Shown: positions 15,567 to 32,008, counted from the first letter of the stretch. The stretch is DNA of 64,000 nucleotides from Allolobophora icterica (GCA_963556255.1 OY744613.1:44186791-44250790); one strand, 5' to 3'. The notes: generated from the sequence alone by a model not told the origin. Numbers and translations are program-made.

Positions 15567-18500
15567 TTAAAATTCAATCATCTGCTCCAGTCTTCTTCTT
15601 TCAGCATCTTCCCTATCTCTTTTCAACTGTTCTAATTGAATCTCAAACTGATGCTTTTGCAATTCCAGTTCTGCCTTACGCACTTGTTCTGCTTTATCTT
15701 CTCTCTCTCTCTGCAGGCGCAATTCTTCTTGCCTTGCAAGTTCCGCTTTCTCTTCTTTCTCTCGCTGCAAGCGCAATTCTTCTTGCCTTGCAAGTTCCGC
15801 TTTCTCTTCTTTCTCTCGCTGCAAGCGCAATTCTTCTTGCCTTGCAAGTTCCGCTTTCTCTTCTTTCTCTCGCTGCAAGCGCAATTCTTCTTGCCTTGCA
15901 AGTTCCGCTTTCTCTTCTTTCTCTCGCTGCAAGCGCAATTCTTCTTGCCTTGCAAGTTCCGCTTTCTCTTCTTTCTCTCGCTGCAAGCGCAATTCTTCTT
16001 GCCTTGCAAGTTCCGCTTTCTCTTCTTTCTCTCGCTGCAAGCGCAATTCTTCTTGCCTTGCAAGTTCCGCTTTCTCTTCTTTCTCTCGCTGCAAGCGCAA
16101 TTCTTCTTGCCTTGCAAGTTCCGCTTTCTCTTCTTTCTCTCGCTGCAAGCGCAATTCTTCTTGCCTTGCAAGTTCCGCTTTCTCTTCTTTCTCTCGCTGC
16201 AAGCGCAATTCTTCTTGCCTTGCAAGTTCCGCTTTCTCTTCTTTCTCTCGCTGCAAGCGCAATTCTTCTTGCCTTGCAAGTTCCGCTTTCTCTTCTTTCT
16301 CTCGCTGCAAGCGCAATTCTTCTTGCCTTGCAAGTTCCGCTTTCTCTTCTTTCTCTCGCTGCAAGCGCAATTCTTCTTGCCTTGCAAGTTCCGCTTTCTC
16401 TTCTTTCTCTCGCTGCAAGCGCAATTCTTCTTGCCTTGCAAGTTCCGCTTTCTCTTCTTTCTCTCGCTGCAAGCGCAATTCTTCTTGCCTTGCAAGTTCC
16501 GCTTTCTCTTCTTTCTCTCGCTGCAAGCGCAATTCTTCTTGCCTTGCAAGTTCCGCTTTCTCTTCTTTCTCTCGCTGCAAGCGCAATTCTTCTTGCCTTG
16601 CAAGTTCCGCTTTCTCTTCTTTCTCTCGCTGCAAGCGCAATTCTTCTTGCCTTGCAAGTTCCGCTTTCTCTTCTTTCTCTCGCTGCAAGCGCAATTCTTC
16701 TTGCCTTGCAAGTTCCGCTTTCTCTTCTTTCTCTCGCTGCAAGCGCAATTCTTCTTGCCTTGCAAGTTCCGCTTTCTCTTCTTTCTCTCGCTGCAAGCGC
16801 AATTCTTCTTGCCTTGCAAGTTCCGCTTTCTCTTCTTTCTCTCGCTGCAAGCGCAATTCTTCTTGCCTTGCAAGTTCCGCTTTCTCTTCTTTCTCTCGCT
16901 GCAAGCGCAATTCTTCTTGCCTTGCAAGTTCCGCTTTCTCTTCTTTCTCTCGCTGCAAGCGCAATTCTTCTTGCCTTGCAAGTTCCGCTTTCTCTTCTTT
17001 CTCTCGCTGCAAGCGCAATTCTTCTTGCCTTGCAAGTTCCGCTTTCTCTTCTTTCTCTCGCTGCAAGCGCAATTCTTCTTGCCTTGCAAGTTCCGCTTTC
17101 TCTTCTTTCTCTCGCTGCAAGCGCAATTCTTCTTGCCTTGCAAGTTCCGCTTTCTCTTCTTTCTCTCGCTGCAAGCGCAATTCTTCTTGCCTTGCAAGTT
17201 CCGCTTTCTCTTCTTTCTCTCGCTGCAAGCGCAATTCTTCTTGCCTTGCAAGTTCCGCTTTCTCTTCTTTCTCTCGCTGCAAGCGCAATTCTTCTTGCCT
17301 TGCAAGTTCCGCTTTCTCTTCTTTCTCTCGCTGCAAGCGCAATTCTTCTTGCCTTGCAAGTTCCGCTTTCTCTTCTTTCTCTCGCTGCAAGCGCAATTCT
17401 TCTTGCCTTGCAAGTTCCGCTTTCTCTTCTTTCTCTCGCTGCAAGCGCAATTCTTCTTGCCTTGCAAGTTCCGCTTTCTCTTCTTTCTCTCGCTGCAAGC
17501 GCAATTCTTCTTGCCTTGCAAGTTCCGCTTTCTCTTCTTTCTCTCGCTGCAAGCGCAATTCTTCTTGCCTTGCAAGTTCCGCTTTCTCTTCTTTCTCTCG
17601 CTGCAAGCGCAATTCTTCTTGCCTTGCAAGTTCCGCTTTCTCTTCTTTCTCTCGCTGCAAGCGCAATTCTTCTTGCCTTGCAAGTTCCGCTTTCTCTTCT
17701 TTCTCTCGCTGCAAGCGCAATTCTTCTTGCCTTGCAAGTTCCGCTTTCTCTTCTTTCTCTCGCTGCAAGCGCAATTCTTCTTGCCTTGCAAGTTCCGCTT
17801 TCTCTTCTTTCTCTCGCTGCAAGCGCAATTCTTCTTGCCTTGCAAGTTCCGCTTTCTCTTCTTTCTCTCGCTGCAAGCGCAATTCTTCTTGCCTTGCAAG
17901 TTCCGCTTTCTCTTCTTTCTCTCGCTGCAAGCGCAATTCTTCTTGCCTTGCAAGTTCCGCTTTCTCTTCTTTCTCTCGCTGCAAGCGCAATTCTTCTTGC
18001 CTTGCAAGTTCCGCTTTCTCTTCTTTCTCTCGCTGCAAGCGCAATTCTTCTTGCCTTGCAAGTTCCGCTTTCTCTTCTTTCTCTCGCTGCAAGCGCAATT
18101 CTTCTTGCCTTGCAAGTTCCGCTTTCTCTTCTTTCTCTCGCTGCAAGCGCAATTCTTCTTGCCTTGCAAGTTCCGCTTTCTCTTCTTTCTCTCGCTGCAA
18201 GCGCAATTCTTCTTGCCTTGCAAGTTCCGCTTTCTCTTCTTTCTCTCGCTGCAAGCGCAATTCTTCTTGCCTTGCAAGTTCCGCTTTCTCTTCTTTCTCT
18301 CGCTGCAAGCGCAATTCTTCTTGCCTTGCAAGTTCCGCTTTCTCTTCTTTCTCTCGCTGCAAGCGCAATTCTTCTTGCCTTGCAAGTTCCGCTTTCTCTT
18401 CTTTCTCTCGCTGCAAGCGCAATTCTTCTTGCCTTGCAAGTTCCGCTTTCTCTTCTTTCTCTCGCTGCAAGCGCAATTCTTCTTGCCTTGCAAGTTCCGC

Positions 18501-19346
18501 TTTCTCTTCTTTCTCTCGCTGCAAGCGCAATTCTTCTTGCCTTGCAAGTTCCGCTTTCTCTTCTTTCTCTCGCTGCAAGCGCAATTCTTCTTGCCTTGCA
18601 AGTTCCGCTTTCTCTTCTTTCTCTCGCTGCAAGCGCAATTCTTCTTGCCTTGCAAGTTCCGCTTTCTCTTCTTTCTCTCGCTGCAAGCGCAATTCTTCTT
18701 GCCTTGCAAGTTCCGCTTTCTCTTCTTTCTCTCGCTGCAAGCGCAATTCTTCTTGCCTTGCAAGTTCCGCTTTCTCTTCTTTCTCTCGCTGCAAGCGCAA
18801 TTCTTCTTGCCTTGCAAGTTCCGCTTTCTCTTCTTTCTCTCGCTGCAAGCGCAATTCTTCTTGCCTTGCAAGTTCCGCTTTCTCTTCTTTCTCTCGCTGC
18901 AAGCGCAATTCTTCTTGCCTTGCAAGCTCTGCTTTCTCTTCTTTCTCTCTCTGACGACGCAATTCTGCTTGCCTTGCAAGTTCCGCTTTCTCTTCTTTCT
19001 CTCTCTGAAGACGTAATTCTTCCTGTCTTAGCTCTTTCTCTTCTTGTCTTCGTCTATCCTCTCTTTCTTTCTCTTCTTGCCTCGTCATCATCATCCACTG
19101 CATCAACATCTCCATAGACATAGGCGCAGGTGGTTTTTCAATAGCCTTTTCTACGGCACCGCCAATGGCACCTTCTTCTTCGACTTCTTCTTTCACCCAC
19201 ACTTCAGCGAGTTCCTGTATCATGTCACCACGTGACATACCTTCTAATTGTTCTTCTTTAAAACCGGCTTTCAACAAACGCTGTTTCAGCCTTTCCGTAG
19301 ACATCTTCTTAATATCTGCTTGTCTTTCAACACTTAGTTTCTCCAT
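15567..19346 (-). CDS. Gag N-terminal region with giant 18-residue repeat rod, 1259 aa
   Basis: Starts at MEKLSVERQ, the first Met after the leader. The first ~95 residues are a mixed, partly acidic head. Then come diverged copies and 59 apparently identical tandem copies of an 18-residue unit, REKEEKAELARQEELRLQ in one register. The region ends with a looser charged stretch and a TAA at 15567. The unit is rich in E/K/R with Leu and Ala, and 18 residues equal five turns of an alpha helix. A very long single helix or coiled-coil rod is therefore predicted (about 159 nm if fully helical, at 0.15 nm per residue). The frame continues beyond the TAA into capsid, so the stop is either a nonsense mutation or a readthrough site. 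No function is known to me for such an expansion. Confidence 0.85.
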   Translation of the reverse strand: MEKLSVERQADIKKMSTERLKQRLLKAGFKEEQLEGMSRGDMIQELAEVWVKEEVEEEGAIGGAVEKAIEKPPAPMSMEMLMQWMMMTRQEEKEREDRRRQEEKELRQEELRLQREKEEKAELARQAELRRQREKEEKAELARQEELRLQREKEEKAELARQEELRLQREKEEKAELARQEELRLQREKEEKAELARQEELRLQREKEEKAELARQEELRLQREKEEKAELARQEELRLQREKEEKAELARQEELRLQREKEEKAELARQEELRLQREKEEKAELARQEELRLQREKEEKAELARQEELRLQREKEEKAELARQEELRLQREKEEKAELARQEELRLQREKEEKAELARQEELRLQREKEEKAELARQEELRLQREKEEKAELARQEELRLQREKEEKAELARQEELRLQREKEEKAELARQEELRLQREKEEKAELARQEELRLQREKEEKAELARQEELRLQREKEEKAELARQEELRLQREKEEKAELARQEELRLQREKEEKAELARQEELRLQREKEEKAELARQEELRLQREKEEKAELARQEELRLQREKEEKAELARQEELRLQREKEEKAELARQEELRLQREKEEKAELARQEELRLQREKEEKAELARQEELRLQREKEEKAELARQEELRLQREKEEKAELARQEELRLQREKEEKAELARQEELRLQREKEEKAELARQEELRLQREKEEKAELARQEELRLQREKEEKAELARQEELRLQREKEEKAELARQEELRLQREKEEKAELARQEELRLQREKEEKAELARQEELRLQREKEEKAELARQEELRLQREKEEKAELARQEELRLQREKEEKAELARQEELRLQREKEEKAELARQEELRLQREKEEKAELARQEELRLQREKEEKAELARQEELRLQREKEEKAELARQEELRLQREKEEKAELARQEELRLQREKEEKAELARQEELRLQREKEEKAELARQEELRLQREKEEKAELARQEELRLQREKEEKAELARQEELRLQREKEEKAELARQEELRLQREKEEKAELARQEELRLQREKEEKAELARQEELRLQREKEEKAELARQEELRLQREKEEKAELARQEELRLQREKEEKAELARQEELRLQREKEEKAELARQEELRLQREKEEKAELARQEELRLQREKEEKAELARQEELRLQREKEEKAELARQEELRLQREKEEKAELARQEELRLQREREDKAEQVRKAELELQKHQFEIQLEQLKRDREDAERRRLEQMIEF
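15721..19014 (-). repeat. 54-bp coding minisatellite, 59 identical plus 2 diverged copies
   Basis: The word AATTCTTCTTGCC recurs every 54 bp from 15721 to 18907. All units from 15721 to 18906 read the same by eye (59 copies, 3,186 bp). Copies at 18907 and 18961 are diverged, and a degenerate edge lies below 15721. Unit length is a multiple of three and the unit lacks stops in several frames, so long spurious frames appear on both strands. Confidence 0.93.
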
Positions 19347-19709
19347 CTTACTTGTTTACTTTGGTGATTTCTCTTTTCAAAGAAGTCACGGTTTTTCTTG
19401 TTGTGTGAATCGATAAACAAACGGAATTTCTTTTATATTTGTTCGTGGAAAACAACGAAATTTTTATACCGTTTCTCGTGTTCCACCGTCGATGATATCG
19501 TAAACTCGTCACACAGCAAACAACGCGTAGATTCTTCTAACACCGTCGTAGATTCTTCTAACACCGTTGTAAATTCTTTTATCACCGTCGTAGATTCTTC
19601 TATCCGCCGAAGGAGGTGATAACGTGAATTTTAATCCACCGTGAGTTTATATCCACCGTGAGTAATTATTCCACCGTGAGTATTTATCCACCGTGAGTTC
19701 TTATCCACA
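19347..19709 (-). other. Retrotransposon leader with two families of short tandem repeats
   Basis: Between the primer site and gag. Four ~21-bp imperfect repeats containing GTAGATTCTTCTAACACC lie at 19524-19612, and four copies of CCACCGTGAG at intervals of about 17-19 bp lie at 19636-19697. No coding frame. They could be packaging or dimerisation signals, or simply replication slippage. Confidence 0.7.
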
Positions 19710-19724
19710 CCGTCGCTGCCACCA
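19710..19724 (-). other. Candidate tRNA primer-binding site
   Basis: On the minus strand TGGTGGCAGCGACGG follows the 5' LTR by 4 nt. It starts with TGG, the complement of a tRNA CCA end. The tRNA species was not assigned. Confidence 0.65.
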
Positions 19725-19728
19725 ATAA

Positions 19729-20204
19729 TGTCAACCCAATCCTTCCGTTGACAATCCTTCTGATTAAATCCTTGTTCTCTTCGTACTTAACGCCTATTTA
19801 ACGTTCACCTTTTGAACACTAATTCTACGTATAAGTATAACCTGAATTAATCAGCAACACAGTTTAATATCTTTTAGTTTACTAAGAAACAAACAGACAG
19901 AACTCAATTCGATTACAACTCAACTAGTGAGCCACACTACTACAGCGAACACACTCGAATTCAAACTTCTCTAGTCAGCATAATTCTTCGCGCCTCTTGA
20001 CACACCTGTCTTCTGTGCGCCTAAGCGAACTCTAATAATATACATATAGCGCGCCGCTGCCGATGTCGGCCGGCCGCGCGTGTCACAAAGACTAAACGTT
20101 ATACATCTATCATATATACATATACACGTGAAACTAAAGTAAGCGCACTAAATATATACGCTAATATCTCGCACTGCAAGACTGTACACAAAACTCAGTT
20201 CACA
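19729..20204 (-). repeat. 5' LTR (element orientation)
   Basis: 476 bp, near identical to 11108-11583, followed on the + strand by the ATGCT target duplication at 20205-20209. Confidence 0.95.
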
Positions 20205-20209
20205 ATGCT

Positions 20210-21100
20210 TTCGTTTCTTTTAACTGAATTCACAAACTCAGATAACAAACCGAATAATATTCTTATAAGTTTGCCTCGTTCGAGAGTCTATAAGCGTGAC
20301 ATGCATGCACGTATAACTAGTTAATCGACGTCAATTTTCCGAAAATTTGGAGTTTAAATGGAGCTCATGAAGTTTATTATAGTCTCAGGATACGGAGTTG
20401 TCCTTAAAAGAAAAGGATGATTTATGACATACACGAAGCCAGAGGGGAAGGAGCCTTCGGGTGACAGAGAGTTTGACACTGGATGAGATAGATTTCCTCC
20501 CAGGAGGAACACAATGCTTATCAAGAAATAAGAAAATTAAATTTGATTATCCACAAACTTGTTAGTTGCATTAGACTAAGAGCCGGTAGAGTGACCAAGT
20601 TAATTTTAAAATATACTTAATATCTTACAGGCACGTTAACACATCCTATTCTTTTCCTGCATGCAAATGTAAACTAACCAGCGCCTAGTCTATATACGTT
20701 CAATTGAAATTCAAATTCATAAAGCTCTCAGCCTGTCCGCAGGCAAAATTTAGAACAATAAAACCTTTAGACTTTTTGCAAGTGACACAGAAGCATGTGA
20801 TAGTTACAGACCAAGCACACGAAGAACAATGTGACAAAGATCATACTACAATATTGCATGTGACTTAAGGGCATTTAGCTTATAACATTGGATTACTTAG
20901 CGCTAGTCTATTAAAACCAATACGTACGGAGCCGCATTTAAGTGCAAATCTAGGAGAAACGCTATCACAACGCATGTGCTTATATATAAGCGTGCTAGTA
21001 TTTATTAATACATCAGTGTTTGCATGCATGTATATATGCACGTATGTATCTACTTGTGTATGTACGTATTATGTGGTCCATGTATCTACTTACTTATTAG

Positions 21101-21105
<5 letters not shown>
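20210..21105. other. Upstream flank of gene B, conserved with genes C and D; no gene seen
   Basis: Segments around 20270-20800 match 32800-33470 (gene C) and 56970-57970 (gene D), with words such as GTGACATGCATGCACG and CTCAGCCTGTCCGCAGG. This is the start of the duplicated unit. No coding exon was found. Confidence 0.55.
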
Positions 21106-21421
<316 letters not shown>

Positions 21422-21937
21422 TTGTATATTAAGACACATAGAAAGGCGCGTCTTCGAACCTCATAAAGGCGCAGTTGATGCATTACTGATCAAGAACTGT
21501 TAGGATAACTAGGAGAGTCAATTTGTACGGACTCCATCACACGCACAGAGCTCCTCTAACGGACTCAAAGCTTCTAGCACATAGTGCAATACTTCAACGC
21601 TAGAGTCAAATATTCCAACAGACGTCAATCATAGCAAAAAGATGTCAATCAATCATTCATTGCAAACAGATGTCAATCATCCGTGATTCCGAACTTTTGC
21701 CACTAACGTTTTCGGGTGGTGCCAAACCCTGACTTGGATAAAGTGTGACGCCAATCGTTTTCATTCTGACACAGTGTGACTAAACAGTAATTACATTGTG
21801 ACTCTGACGGGTTCAATGTTTCGTTTTTATGTAGTTCCGTGTTAAGGGTTACTTTGCAATGACCAATTAGAACAGCAATCTCTTAAGGCAAATGACAATG
21901 CCACTGATTTTTTTTATTACGGACCACCAACAGAATA

Positions 21938-21945
21938 TCACGTGA
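21938..21945. promoter_or_regulatory. Conserved TCACGTGA E-box upstream of gene B
   Basis: The palindrome TCACGTGA sits in GAATATCACGTGAAA, which is kept upstream of genes B, C (34935-34942) and D (61826-61833). Sequence on both sides is also conserved (CGGGTGGTGCCAAACCC about 200 bp upstream, TAGTGCCAGCTTTCATTCTA just downstream). TCACGTGA is the core bound by MiT/TFE factors at lysosomal genes in vertebrates. That role here is inference. Confidence 0.5.
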
Positions 21946-22062
21946 AACTATAATTGCGACTGATTAGTTGGCACAATAGTGCCAGCTTTCATTCTAGTTG
22001 TACGTCAATAATACCATTGTCGTTAGATGCTGTGCTAGTTTGAACGTTGAGTGTGCAGATAG

Positions 22063-22068
22063 GTATGT
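22063..22068 (+). promoter_or_regulatory. Predicted donor of the non-coding first exon of gene B
   Basis: AG|GTATGT is conserved upstream of genes B (22063), C (37354) and D (61932). The ATG exon of each gene starts with an acceptor (TTTCATTTCAG) 11 nt before the ATG, so an upstream non-coding exon must exist. Confidence 0.5.
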
Positions 22069-22565
22069 ACCGTTACTTGGTTCTCTTGTCTGTTCAATTT
22101 TAAAGTTGAGTCGATGCCGATGTTGAATTTATTTGTTAAATCTGAAAAGTATCTTGCTAATAATAGTTGAATGGTTGGAGACACCGTGAATTCTGCAGCT
22201 TTTATCTTGCAAGAATTTCTGGCTATTAGTCTCCACAATCATTTTAGCCTGGCTTTATTCAATACTTGCTCTTCTTAATGGCTGGTCCGACTCGGAGTCC
22301 TATGGAAGCATCCATGCAAATAATTTATGCAAACGATCTCCGAAAAGTTATCGCTCAATGTTATAATGGCAAATATGTCTTCTTGTCGGGTTGTCTCTGA
22401 AGCCATCAGCGATTGCGATTTAACTTCTAGGATTCCTGAGTCTAGTTTTTGACGTCCGCCTTCCTATACTGACGGAAATGATAGTAAACTTAGTGCTGAC
22501 TGACATTGGTATTGACTGACTGCGAATTGATTTGGAGCGTCAAAGGTTGATGCTTTGTGCAGAGG

Positions 22566-22650
22566 GGGGGGCCGTAGAGTAATGGATAACACACTGGCGT
22601 GAAGAGCTGAAGGTACCAAGATCGAACCCGGTAGACAGCCGTTAATTTAA
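22566..22650 (+). repeat. tRNA-like SINE head
   Basis: GTAGAGTAATGGATAAC resembles an A box and GATCGAACCC a B box about 35 bp later. The head resembles the SINE at 51828-52017 (in reverse there). It is not a tRNA gene, because it forms no cloverleaf with plausible stems by eye. Confidence 0.45.
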
Positions 22651-23039
22651 GGTTAAATATGCCTTCCACTCGCTAGGCGGCGGCGGTGGTTAAATGAATA
22701 GTAGTCCTTGAATTGGCGCCGTATGTTGGCTGCCGCATAAGCAGTTATATTCGACTCCTGTAAAACTGTTATCATGTGCTTCTATTTAATACATGTATGC
22801 AAGGCGCCCTGCGTGGCTGCCGTTTCTACTATATGTATGTTCACTGTACAGCGCAGTGCGTTTGCAGGCGCTTAATTAAAAAAAGATTATATTAGATATC
22901 GACGCTATAGAAGTTGCAAATTATAAGGCTGGTGTTTCCTATGAAATACCGGGGCAGGATATTGTTATTCTGACAACGTAGTCCTGAATCCAGCTCCCAA
23001 ATATATGCACGCAGCTGCTTTCTTTCGGTGTTATTATTG

Positions 23040-23600
23040 TAATTGGCCTGGTTTTCGATAGGTTAGAACGCTCGGGCTGTAACGCGGAGAGTGCGGGTTT
23101 TAGCCACCACCTAGGCCAGGGATGGCGAACCTATGGCACGCGTGCCCAAAGTGGCACGCGTTAAAATTGCTTGGGCACGCGGAATTCAGAGCGTCCCCCA
23201 AAAGTTCAGACTTAGAAATACAAAATCCCTGTAGGAATCCACATTTTCTTTGTTTAAGGACTTTCTTTTAAAACCATTCAAAAACGATCTTTGAAATAAC
23301 GTCTTTAATTCATTTTTTTTTACCTAAAACCTAGATGAGAAAAATAATTATGCAGGGGCCTACTGTTCAAAATTCAGAGCGGCACGTGACGGCATTTTGT
23401 AAAATGATTTAGCAGCATTTTGGCACGCACCTTAGAAAAGGTTCGCCACCTCTGACCTAGGCGGTCACTGTGTAGATTGTAGAACCTTCATTTATAATTG
23501 CTCTGCGCCATCGATGTTCTGTCGTACGGTCATGTGCACTTCTGCTTTGGAAAGAGGGCAAAATCAAATACAGTTGTATTGTATTGTGTTCTGTTGTTTC
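23040..23600 (+). repeat. tRNA-derived SINE upstream of gene B exon 1, split by a hAT MITE
   Basis: The head (GATAGGTTAGAACGCTCGGG, then GCGGGTTTTAGCC) and the tail (GCTCTGCGCCATCGAT ... GTTGTATTGTATTG) match the intact SINE copies upstream of genes C (37945-38150) and D (62565-62780). Gene B's copy is interrupted by the element at 23117-23454. Confidence 0.65.
23117..23454. mobile_element. hAT-type MITE inserted in the SINE
   Basis: 338 bp. Ends CAGGGATGGCGAACCT and AGGTTCGCCACCTCTG are inverted repeats with mismatches. Perfect 8-bp duplication ACCTAGGC at 23109-23116 and 23455-23462. Sub-terminal GGCACGC words occur at both ends. Absent from the orthologous SINEs of genes C and D, so it postdates the duplication. 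Confidence 0.88.
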
Positions 23601-23663
23601 TGGCTGCACTTTTTTCGTACGACGTAACCATGCACTAATGTCTTCATTTCAGAGTGAAGCAAC

Positions 23664-29934
<6,271 letters not shown>

Positions 29935-30257
29935 TGACCTTGCACGATGCGAATGTTTAGCTTAAGAGTTTAAAATCAAGAAGATATATACACGCTTTTG
30001 ACAATGATGCACTTTCAAATACGGTCTCACAATTGGAATTACAAATGAATTGACCTTTGTTTTGATATGATATTATTTAGAAAAATGACGCAGTATTTTA
30101 TTTTAGAAAATGCCAGACGACCATTAAAATTAAACGATTTTCATTAGGATTTGATTTTCATTGCTGAATTGAGTGTTATGCTCGCAATTGCAGCTAATTG
30201 TTGATTGCAACCACGTCAATCGCAATCGTAGACTACAAATTTCTAAAGCACTACGCT

Positions 30258-30590
30258 CAGGAGCGTAGCCAAACTTCAATTCAAGCGGAGGCAATTACTG
30301 CTTGTCAAAAAATGTGATGACCTTTTAGGGAGATTTCTCCACCAAAACATTTGATGACCTTTTTTGAGAATTTCTTCAACAGAAAACTTGATGACCTATT
30401 TGGGGGAATTTCTTCACCAAAACATTTGATGACCGTTTTTGGGAGATTTCTTCCGTTCAAGAGGGGGCAACATCCACCTCTAATGGGGTGTACTTGAGGA
30501 TGCAGGGCTATAACCCAAGGAGTATTTTTAAATCTACAAAACCAAGAGGAGGCAAATGCCTCCTCTTGCCTCAATGTGGCTACGCCTATG
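30258..30590. mobile_element. hAT-type MITE with internal tandem repeats
   Basis: 333 bp, ends CAGGAGCGTAGCCA and TGGCTACGCCTATG. Near-perfect 8-bp duplication ACTACGCT / ACTACACT. Inside, about 30310-30450 holds four ~38-bp repeats built on CACCAAAACATTTGATGACC. The flanks of genes A and C lack it. Confidence 0.75.
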
Positions 30591-30599
30591 ACTACACTA

Positions 30600-31330
30600 A
30601 GGTTAAGCCAGAGCACCTGATTATGTGAACGAGCGCTGCGTCGTATCAGAGAGGTTGTCCAGAGAGAGGAGATAGAACTGTTTCAAAGGCTGGTTTTGTT
30701 GAGGACGAGAAAGCTTGGAAGGCGGATCATCGCATGAATGAGGAAGAATTCTTGAGGAAGTGAGACTTCAATTTGGAATGGACAAGTGATAAGTAGTGGA
30801 GCCTGAAGTAGATGACGGTGGGTGAGGGGCGGTTTGGAGGAGGTATTGGGAATATGCGGGCTTCATTGGGAAGTTCGTTCCAGTGTTGGAGAACTCGAGG
30901 CGAGTAGTGACTGGGGGACTGGAGAGAGTGAGAGTGAGATAGGAGGTGAATCGTTATGATTGTCGTCTTTATCATCGTCTTCATCTTTGTCATGATCACC
31001 GTCACTATCCTTTCTCCCTCCTCCTCACTGTCGGCATCATCATAATCAGCAGCAGCTGTAGCAGTCTACTTAGCATCGTTATTGTGATCATGTTATATCA
31101 GTTCATATTTTAAACGGATTTGACCACTGGGACTAAGTCGGCCAAAACAAGGGGTCTGGGGGAGCGTCGTAAGCATTATAGTACAACTGGAGCCCGTTTT
31201 AGCCACTTTATTTTACCAAAATTGCTTTCTATTATTATACATATCTCTATTTAAGTCAGGCATAGAAGTTTGTAAATATGACATAATTAGCTCAACCATG
31301 CCACCAAAATTATTATAATATATTCAATTT
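30600..31330. other. Downstream flank of gene B; no gene seen
   Basis: 30600-30960 is homologous to the flank of gene A (10500-10840). 31130-31330 shows nothing recognisable. Confidence 0.5.
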
Positions 31331-31339
31331 AAACTAGTC

Positions 31340-31865
31340 AGTACACCCCTAAGACGCAATTTTTCTGGTTAACGGCTGGCTTGAGCAAATTTACGGCTGG
31401 CTTTTTAGCATCTGCCAAAAAAATTACGGCTTGAAACATGGTTCGTTTAAAAAGTGTATCGACTATATAGAGTTCTGAGTTCCAATAAGGCAATTAATTA
31501 GATATTAGAACAACTGTAAAACAATGCCATGCACAAATGAACAGTGATGAGTGGCACACAGAAAATCATTTAAAACTGACCAGTTAAAGTAAGTTCGAAC
31601 TTGTGAGCTTATCTACAATAGTCGTCAATCATTAGTTAGTCATTATAGGATCCTCACTGACCTCAAGCCAGTGTGCAAACCTTATAATCACATCTCTGTG
31701 TATGTTGTAGCTGAACAATTTATTGCGGCTAGCCGTGAAATAACTCTCGGCGGCTTTTTTTAGCTATGCCGCAAAATTTTAGGCGGTTTTTCGGCTTGCA
31801 GAAAATTTATCGGCTCGGCCGCTAACGGCGGCGGCTAACGGGACTAGGCTACTAATGGAATGAAG
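31340..31865. mobile_element. Possible transposon with CGGC-rich ends
   Basis: ACGGCTGGC words near 31374-31430 and GGCGGCT/TCGGC words at 31725-31855 frame an AT-rich interior, resembling the GC-rich ends of the hAT-type elements at 1126 and 58256. I could not fix inverted ends or a target duplication. Confidence 0.3.
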
Positions 31866-32008
31866 AAATTAAAACTAGCATGAAATGAAGATTTAGGCTA
31901 TGCAATAAATTTGTCATGTTCAAATGGCGTCTAAAACCGTGAAGACGGAAGTGAAAACGAAACGTTTCTTCATAGACTGTTACACTGCCCAACAAACTCA
32001 GTTAGGCC

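Larger units (their letters stand above)
11108..20204 (-). mobile_element. Gmr1-like Ty3/gypsy LTR retrotransposon, recently inserted, defective
   Basis: 9,097 bp between perfect 5-bp target duplications ATGCT (11103-11107 and 20205-20209). The 476-bp LTRs begin TGT and end ACA and differ at about 4 positions (under 1%), so insertion was recent. The element reads on the minus strand: 5' LTR, primer site, leader, Gag rod, in-frame stop, capsid, zinc knuckle, protease, integrase zinc domain, RT, RNase H, polypurine tract, 3' LTR. Integrase ahead of RT, with a SCAN-like capsid, is the known hallmark of Gmr1-like gypsy elements. Defects are a TAA within gag, loss of most of the integrase core, and frame changes around RT. 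The empty site can be read upstream of gene C near 32765-32800. Confidence 0.93.

Noticed and set aside
15721..18906. CRISPR-like array
   Set aside because: Repeats are contiguous without spacers, in frame, and within a eukaryotic retrotransposon gene.
15632..19117. Very long open frames on both strands across the 54-bp array (over 1,100 codons each)
   Set aside because: They are frame shadows of the repeat: the unit is divisible by three and free of stops in several frames. Only the minus-strand frame joins a start, a head domain and, after one stop, the capsid.
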